Of a DNA stretch of 64,000 bases, positions 59,005 through 64,000 are shown one piece after another. Source of the DNA: Aerococcus sp. Group 1. GTDB lineage: Bacteria > Bacillota > Bacilli > Lactobacillales > Aerococcaceae. Position numbers and translations under genes: made by a program. Each line of letters begins with the position of its first letter. The first letter of the stretch is position 1. The notes beneath the pieces were generated by a model, which saw only the letters and a program-made list of their open reading frames with translations, did no database searches and was not told the DNA's origin. The stretch is from positions 1,860,001 through 1,924,000 of the forward strand of contig NC_015278.1 in NCBI RefSeq assembly GCF_000193205.1. The letters run 5' to 3'.

Positions 59005-60054
59005 TTAACCATTGGCATTTTCGTGTCGACGAATAATTGATGAAAATATTGAATGAGGGTCTCTTTCAAGTTCATAACAATCTCCAGACAAACGTGGATA
59101 TTGGTCCAAGAAAGATCGGATAACATCAATATCTTCTTGACCTAGTTTAAAGTCAAAGATTGCTAAGTTATCCTTAACATGTCGATGATTTCTAATGCCA
59201 ATAATACTCCCAGCTACCCCTTTTTGTTGAAGAATATAGCGAGTCGCCACGTTAGAAATAGATACCTGGTGCTTACGAGCAATCTCATCCAATAATTGTA
59301 AAAGTTCCTGATAGCCTCTCTGACCCAGACTTTGATCAATCACTTGTTGGTATTTGACCTGAGATCGCGTCTCTAATTCAATATTTGTCTGATCGAGATA
59401 CTTATCCGATAACAACCCTCCCGATAATGTTCCAAAACATAATTGTTGGATACCATTGTCAATCGAATAAGACAAAAGTTTCTTTTCGGGGCGTCGATCA
59501 AAAAGCGAATACTGGGACTGACAAGAAATGATAGGAATACCAGCATCAACTAATTGTTTAAGGTGAGTGGTGTCGAAATTTGTTACCCCAATATAGCGAA
59601 TCTTACCCTTCTTCTGTAATTTAACCAAATGTTCAGCCACTTCAATGTAGCGATCGATACTGTAGTCCCACCAGTGAAATTGTATGAGATCGATATAGTC
59701 ACGACCTAATTTCCTTAAAGACCGATCGATAATCGCCTCTGTATCTTCAAAACTCACAGTCTCTAAGACATCAATGTCAGGCACATATTTTTCGTGAATT
59801 TGGATATCATGAGCAGTTAGATGAGAGTGATGGTTCAATTCTTTCAGGTAGCGGCCTAATGCCTCTTCTGCCCCCGTATAAATATCCGCCAGGTCAAACG
59901 TTGTAAAACCAAGTTCTCCTAATTGATGAAAAGTTTGGTTAATCTCTTCTAAGTCAAGCTGACCTTTTAAGGTATGACCTGGTGATAATTGCCACAATCC
60001 ATTTAGAACACGAGCAATACTGTAACCTGGACTTAATTCAATTCTTTCTAACAT
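59005..60054 (-). CDS. Aldo/keto reductase
   Basis: 349-residue NADPH-dependent (beta/alpha)8 oxidoreductase. Catalytic tetrad positions: FTTFDLADIYTGAEEALGRY (Asp and Tyr), IQIHEKYVP (Lys) and DLIQFHWWDYS (His). Cofactor end: YILQQKGVAGSIIGIRNHRH. It resembles plant/bacterial galactose-dehydrogenase-like or YdjG-type AKRs; substrate unknown. It starts after AAGGAGATGG and precedes NhaC by 14 bases. Confidence 0.88.
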   Translation of the reverse strand: MLERIELSPGYSIARVLNGLWQLSPGHTLKGQLDLEEINQTFHQLGELGFTTFDLADIYTGAEEALGRYLKELNHHSHLTAHDIQIHEKYVPDIDVLETVSFEDTEAIIDRSLRKLGRDYIDLIQFHWWDYSIDRYIEVAEHLVKLQKKGKIRYIGVTNFDTTHLKQLVDAGIPIISCQSQYSLFDRRPEKKLLSYSIDNGIQQLCFGTLSGGLLSDKYLDQTNIELETRSQVKYQQVIDQSLGQRGYQELLQLLDEIARKHQVSISNVATRYILQQKGVAGSIIGIRNHRHVKDNLAIFDFKLGQEDIDVIRSFLDQYPRLSGDCYELERDPHSIFSSIIRRHENANG

Positions 60055-60068
60055 TAATCACCATCTCC

Positions 60069-60401
60069 TTAACTTAACGGCACAACTGTCGTTTCAGCGT
60101 GGCTAAATTTTTTCTGTTTTTTTCTCGTTATCTTGAAGACTGCCCCACAATTAGGGTCTGGACAAGCAATAATCGCATCAGAACGCATCCAATCATTTTT
60201 TTGCAAAAGTCTTTGCTTGGCTGGCAACATGGGAAGCAAGGTAGCTAGGACATACATGGAGAAAGAACGAGTCTGTGGGAAAACTAAATTCTCACCTTCC
60301 ACAATAAAATAATCTCCTTCCCGGTGACTGCAGACAAAAGGCCGATCAGTAGCTAGGACTTCAACTTTTAAAGTGTACAAAGTAAACAAATCATCTGTCA
60401 T
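60069..60401 (-). CDS. TIGR04076-family protein
   Basis: 110 residues. TLYTLKVEVLATDRPFVCSH, GDYFIVEGENLVFPQTRSFS and CPDPNCGAVFKITRK (Cys pair) follow the small TIGR04076 family, whose function is unknown. Start ATG 60401 nine bases after GGAGGA. First gene behind the T-box leader. The two cysteines and the flanking basic tail suggest metal or redox chemistry, but this is not shown. Confidence 0.75.
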   Translation of the reverse strand: MTDDLFTLYTLKVEVLATDRPFVCSHREGDYFIVEGENLVFPQTRSFSMYVLATLLPMLPAKQRLLQKNDWMRSDAIIACPDPNCGAVFKITRKKQKKFSHAETTVVPLS

Positions 60402-60424
60402 CGTTCTTCCTCCAAAATAAAATA

Positions 60425-60690
60425 AGCACTTGCCCCTCATTCGTTAATACGAATAAAGGACAAGTGCTTAACCTGCGGTGCCACCTCTATTAGTCAGCAA
60501 CTTGCTAACTCTCTCTAACAAGTCACCAAAAACTTGCCTTCCATGATAACGCGTTTGACGCGGTAACCCAAGATAATGAGCTACTATCCGGTGCCCGATG
60601 CACCCTAAGGCCCAGCCCCTAGCACAAGTAGGTGTCTCTCACCCACACACCCTCGCTTTGACTTGCTTGCCTAGGTTTTTCCTCATTAGA
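60425..60690 (-). promoter_or_regulatory. T-box riboswitch before the TIGR04076/AKR/NhaC operon
   Basis: Reverse-strand leader with T-box core AGAGGTGGCACCGC (60475-60488) and Stem I features: GAGG (60681-60684 region) pairing with CCTT, AG-bulge AGCGAG, distal loop GGGTGAGAG. The terminator is AAGCACTTG...CAAGTGCTT followed by TTTT. By comparison with the trp leaders the specifier slot falls in the CTAGGGGCTGGG run (60609-60622), which I read as GGG or undetermined. Variable base C predicts a tRNA with G discriminator. The whole 360-base gap is this leader plus a promoter upstream. Confidence 0.8.
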
Positions 60691-60763
60691 TAAATTTTTA
60701 CCTAATTATAGTGACTGGATCATTTTTTAGCAAGAATTATTTTAGTTAAAGAAATAGACCATT

Positions 60764-61189
60764 CTATGGTATTCTACCTAGCTTTTCAGTCAAATCCTTC
60801 TCCAATTCAGCAATCGACCGCCTCATCCTTTGCAGGGCTTGGAGCTGGTCTTTAATATCCGATTGGACCCTCGCATCCGTAAAGACATTATCAAACCAAG
60901 TATCCAAAATATTGTCACTCAGGCCATCACTCAGGCCTTGGGGTAAGGCCATGCTGACATCCGCTAATTCTTGGTTTAAATATCTTAAGGACTGGGCCAG
61001 GGACTCAATTTCTTGGTTTGCCGCCTGAATTCTGCGCCGCTTGATCAAACTAGGCAAAAAGTCACCACCCAGTAAGTCCCACATCCCCCATTTGGAGGCC
61101 GATTGGAGCAATTCAATTCCCTTATCTAAATGAACCAGGACTTCTTGGCAAGCTTGATGCGCTTCTTCTAATTCTTTCAATGACTTCAT
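60764..61189 (-). CDS. Conserved-looking helical protein of unknown function
   Basis: 141 residues, almost all helix with heptad character (MKSLKELEEAHQACQEVLVH; ELADVSMALPQGL; QDQLQALQRMRRS-like end). A motif WGMWDLLGGDFLPSLIKRRR in the middle resembles a conserved family in lactic acid bacteria I cannot name. AAGGAGG is nine bases before the ATG. It is separated from the exporter by 200 bases holding a terminator. Confidence 0.7.
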   Translation of the reverse strand: MKSLKELEEAHQACQEVLVHLDKGIELLQSASKWGMWDLLGGDFLPSLIKRRRIQAANQEIESLAQSLRYLNQELADVSMALPQGLSDGLSDNILDTWFDNVFTDARVQSDIKDQLQALQRMRRSIAELEKDLTEKLGRIP

Positions 61190-61323
61190 GATCAGTAACC
61201 TCCTTAACGGAATAGTGGGAGAAACTATTCACTTCCCCACGAGTTACAATTTACGCTTTTAGCTTATCACGAGAGGATAAACCAGCAAAGTATCATGCCC
61301 ACTCAATGCGACTTTCTCCTCAA

Positions 61324-61378
61324 TAAAAAAACCGACTTTCCGCCTCTAAAACAGGCTCAAAAAGTCGGTTACTTTTTA
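61324..61378 (-). terminator. Terminator of the ABC exporter operon
   Basis: AACCGACTTT (61330-61339) pairs with AAAGTCGGTT (61361-61370), A-run upstream on the plus strand (T-run on minus). Confidence 0.85.
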
Positions 61379-61389
61379 TTCAATCTTTA

Positions 61390-63825
61390 TTATATTCCTC
61401 GGATCAGATCAATCGGTTCATGGTTTAGAATAGCACTGAGACCTGTCCAGTAAATTAACAAGTTCAAGCCATAAATTAAGAGTGAAAAGCCCAGAAAGCC
61501 TAGGTAGGGAAAGTATAAGATTAAAGCCTTCATATCAACACTTTTGAATAGCCCGGCAATCCCCAGCATAATCCCTAAGCTAATCAAAACAGACAAGAGC
61601 AAGGACCTCCCCTGTTCAAAAAGAAATTCCCGGCTGAAGCGGCTTTTCAAGGCCGCTAAATCCATACCGATTGAATAGAGGCTGCCAATTTCTTTACGTC
61701 GACTCATTAGGCTCAGGTTGATTGAGGAGTAACCGTTGGTGATATTCATCAAGAAGATAATGGCCGCTATCCCATAAATAATCCGCTTGAAGCTTTGAAT
61801 ATCGGTAAACTGTTCGGCTTGGATTTCCTCTTCTGTAAAGACTTTAAAACTCTCATTATAGGCAACGGTCTGTTCGATGCGACTGCTAATTTTCTCCTTG
61901 GCTTGACTAGCTTGTCCTTTAGGTAGTTTGAGTTTAAGTTCAAAAGGATAATTGAAATTTTTATCATCTCGAGCGTCTTTCATCAATTGGTTATAGGTTT
62001 CAAAATCAGTATAGATCATGACGGTAAAGGGTAGGATCCGAGTTTGGTAGGGGCCAAGGTCATCAATACTATGCGCAATGGGAAGGCTGTGCTGTCTCTC
62101 ATTAATACTAACGTCTAATTGATCAGGATGATCAAAATACGGCACTTTTTCAGCCTGAGCAAGAGGCTCGTTGGGATCTGCTTGGACCTGGTTGTAGAGG
62201 GTAAATTCCCCTGGCCTGCCGCCCAGTTTCTGGAGGTCGTCCTCTTCGAAGGCGACCAGAATTCCCCTGATGTGTTGGGGCTTGGTGTCAGCCATCATTT
62301 GCTCCAATTGCTCATCCAGTCCCAGTGATTGGGCGATTTGAGATAGCTCTAGGTTAGGTTCAATGGCTAGGTTCTTTTCCTTAGAAATATAGCCCTCCCC
62401 CTCATAGTTAGCAAGAATTTCGGGCAGGATAGGGGGCAAGTCACCGGTGTCATTGTAGTAGTGGACGGTGAGATCGTAGCCATCATCGAAGGCATAGAAG
62501 TCTCGGTTGTAGTCGGCAATGGCATAGACAATACAGAAGATGGCCACAATCAGGATGCCAATAGCTGAGATATAGCGTTGGGACTTGATACTGGCCATAT
62601 TGTTCAGCCGTAGTTCTTTCCAGAGTTTGGGGCTTCGCTTCTTGCCCTTCTTCTTAGACAGGCTAAAATTTCCCTTGAGTCCTTCAATAATATCGATCTT
62701 CGCGATCTTGCGCGCCGGATATATGACCGCGACTAGGACAACCGCTAGGGCCACCAGGATAATGACTAGAGACAAGATCCAGTTAAAGTGAACCTGGTTA
62801 AAGAAGACCACTTCAGCTTTACCACTATTGGCAACTTCAAAGAGATAACGAATAAGGAAGAAGCCCAGGACATGACCGATTAAAACAGGCAGGACGGAGA
62901 CTGTGACTGCCCCTTTCACCAGTAAGAGATAAATTTGAAAGTCCGTCGACCCGATGGATTTATACATGGAGAGCTCGCGAGTCTTTTGCAGACCCCAAAC
63001 CCAGAAAATATTTTTGATAAAGAAGACAAAAAGCCCCATACATAAGAGGAGGGAGAGGGCATTAACCAGCTTGGTCATCAGGTTTTTACTCTGGCTGACA
63101 TCCAGGCCGTAGTAGCGGACCAGGGAGTCATTAAAGTCCAATTCCACTTCTTTTCCTAGTAGATCTTGAATCTCATCTTGGATAGCCTCGCTCTGGGCAT
63201 AGGCTGCCTTGAAGTCATGGAAATTGATCAAAGGGATCAATGCTTCGTCGTCATCCACCAGAGGCATGCCGTAATTGATTTTTAAGTTCTCATTATAGAA
63301 ATCTTTGTAGACACCAACTAGGGTATAGTGGCGCCTTTCTATGGTCTCAAAGCTTTCTTCAGCGGTATAGGTCGACCGGGCATCGATCGTCTTCCCGTCC
63401 ACCTGACGCTCCCCAATCTCGATCACTAGCTCATCGCCTAGGGAGAGGTCTTCCTGTTTAACTAGAGATTCATTCAGGACAATTTCATCCGCCAACTCAG
63501 GAAAGCGCCCAGCCAACAAATAAGACTCTTCTCGCATCTGCTTGACCTGAACATCCTGTCCCACCATAGAAATGAGATAGTCCTTGTATTTAGCACTGTG
63601 GGCTCTGGCAGAAGTCCCACCCGCCAGGTCAATCGCTTCCACTTGGTTGAGTTTAGCGATCTCCTCCTGGGACAGGTCTTCGGACAAGCGGGCATCGTAG
63701 AAATTCGTTGCCTTCAGCTGGCGGTTACTTGACGAAATATTGGTATAGCCATAGTAAAAAATCACTGTGAAAAAGAGGCTAACTATCAGAAGTGAAATGA
63801 AAATCGGTAAATTCTTCTTATTCAT
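61390..63825 (-). CDS. FtsX/MacB-type ABC exporter permease
   Basis: 811 residues. An N-terminal helix (about 5-25), a large extracytoplasmic MacB_PCD-like domain (about 30-245), three helices with the conserved ELSMYKSIGSTDFQIYLLLV element, a second pair of domains (about 430-670), and three final helices with KEIGSLYSIGMDLAALKSRF. That is a full FtsX-fusion layout (two FtsX modules). Start ATG 63825, nine bases after GGAG, overlaps the ATPase stop. Probably exports a peptide or lipid; substrate unknown. Confidence 0.88.
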   Translation of the reverse strand: MNKKNLPIFISLLIVSLFFTVIFYYGYTNISSSNRQLKATNFYDARLSEDLSQEEIAKLNQVEAIDLAGGTSARAHSAKYKDYLISMVGQDVQVKQMREESYLLAGRFPELADEIVLNESLVKQEDLSLGDELVIEIGERQVDGKTIDARSTYTAEESFETIERRHYTLVGVYKDFYNENLKINYGMPLVDDDEALIPLINFHDFKAAYAQSEAIQDEIQDLLGKEVELDFNDSLVRYYGLDVSQSKNLMTKLVNALSLLLCMGLFVFFIKNIFWVWGLQKTRELSMYKSIGSTDFQIYLLLVKGAVTVSVLPVLIGHVLGFFLIRYLFEVANSGKAEVVFFNQVHFNWILSLVIILVALAVVLVAVIYPARKIAKIDIIEGLKGNFSLSKKKGKKRSPKLWKELRLNNMASIKSQRYISAIGILIVAIFCIVYAIADYNRDFYAFDDGYDLTVHYYNDTGDLPPILPEILANYEGEGYISKEKNLAIEPNLELSQIAQSLGLDEQLEQMMADTKPQHIRGILVAFEEDDLQKLGGRPGEFTLYNQVQADPNEPLAQAEKVPYFDHPDQLDVSINERQHSLPIAHSIDDLGPYQTRILPFTVMIYTDFETYNQLMKDARDDKNFNYPFELKLKLPKGQASQAKEKISSRIEQTVAYNESFKVFTEEEIQAEQFTDIQSFKRIIYGIAAIIFLMNITNGYSSINLSLMSRRKEIGSLYSIGMDLAALKSRFSREFLFEQGRSLLLSVLISLGIMLGIAGLFKSVDMKALILYFPYLGFLGFSLLIYGLNLLIYWTGLSAILNHEPIDLIRGI

Positions 63826-64000
63826 TGGGCTCATCTCCTACGATAGCCCCGTCGACCATAGTGATAATCCGCTGGGTCTGAAGGGCCAGGTTTTCATCGT
63901 GGGTGATAATCAGGATAGTCTGCTTGAGGGTCTGGTTGAAGTACTTCAAGAGGTCAATGATCTCCTGAGAGTTCTTCCGGTCCAGGTTTCCGGTCGGTTC
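63818..64000 (-). CDS. ABC transporter ATPase, C-terminal part only (runs off the right edge)
   Basis: The last 60 codons are inside the window: EPTGNLDRKNSQEIIDLLKY (end of Walker B, D-loop), ILIITHDENLALQTQRII (switch His) and MVDGAIVGDEPNE at the end. MacB/LolD type. Its stop (63818-63820) overlaps the permease start by eight bases, so they form a coupled pair. Confidence 0.9.
   Translation of the reverse strand, partial: EPTGNLDRKNSQEIIDLLKYFNQTLKQTILIITHDENLALQTQRIITMVDGAIVGDEPNE

Noticed and set aside
1..64000. Prophage or conjugative element
   Set aside because: No integrase, terminase, capsid, relaxase or type IV secretion genes were seen; the only mobile element is the partial IS3 copy.

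Overview
The window looks like a chromosomal segment of a low-GC Gram-positive lactic acid bacterium. The best fit is Aerococcus (Aerococcaceae, Lactobacillales). Reasons: strong AGGAGG-type ribosome sites, T-box leaders, a BceRS/BceAB module, D-lactate dehydrogenase, and an FMN L-lactate oxidase closely resembling the well-known Aerococcus viridans enzyme. The genus is inferred from protein resemblance recalled from memory, not from a search.

Layout. 1-985: right part of an IS3-family insertion sequence. 1.0-5.0 kb: D-2-hydroxyacid dehydrogenase, branched-chain amino acid carrier, glutathione-transferase-like reductase, small membrane protein. 5.1-9.2 kb: an accessory patch. It holds a three-gene cassette (SLOG-like nucleotide-binding protein, small helical protein, ComF-like phosphoribosyltransferase), a ribbon-helix-helix protein, an orphan HicB-like gene lacking a start codon, a DinJ/YafQ pair with a shortened toxin, and solitary type I-E-like CRISPR repeats without cas genes. 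9.2-13.6 kb: Nudix hydrolase, a membrane protein with a permuted NlpC/P60-like tail, and sulfolipid genes sqdX (one in-frame stop) and sqdB. 13.9-22.4 kb: two rhodaneses, four secondary transporters (two DAACS-type carriers, a second BrnQ, a frameshifted KdgT), a DUF554 membrane protein, a PH-domain protein and a lipoprotein. 22.6-25.2 kb: a large LysM/G5/amidase wall enzyme. 25.4-32.6 kb: TrhO, a MetE-like protein, tRNA-Pro, nitroreductase, class II aldolase, L-lactate oxidase. 32.8-38.0 kb: frameshifted CPBP protease plus BceAB-BceRS. 38.2-40.4 kb: a TipAS / AAA ATPase / MerR-TipAS cluster. 40.5-45.4 kb: tandem T-box leaders and trpDCFBA, with no trpE or trpG. 45.7-52.5 kb: SPFH plus Arc-like pair, alpha/beta hydrolase, alkylation-repair pair ogt-tag, a large Upf1-like SF1 helicase. 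53.2-57.3 kb: iron-complex ABC transporter under a Fur-box-like palindrome, followed by a tandem-PAS protein. 57.5-60.7 kb: T-box-led operon of TIGR04076 protein, aldo/keto reductase and NhaC-type antiporter. 60.8-64.0 kb: a helical protein and an ABC exporter of the FtsX/MacB kind, running off the right edge.

Working picture. Carbon and redox metabolism (lactate oxidase, D-LDH, aldolase), amino acid import, tryptophan synthesis from anthranilate, iron uptake and envelope-stress response are served by ordinary operons. The unusual content is the SLOG/PRTase cassette, the CRISPR relics, the bacterial sulfolipid operon and the T-box leaders. At least five genes carry a single-base lesion (SLOG, sqdX, kdgT, CPBP, AAA), three or four of them at short homopolymer runs. 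Either the assembly has indel errors or these genes are decaying.
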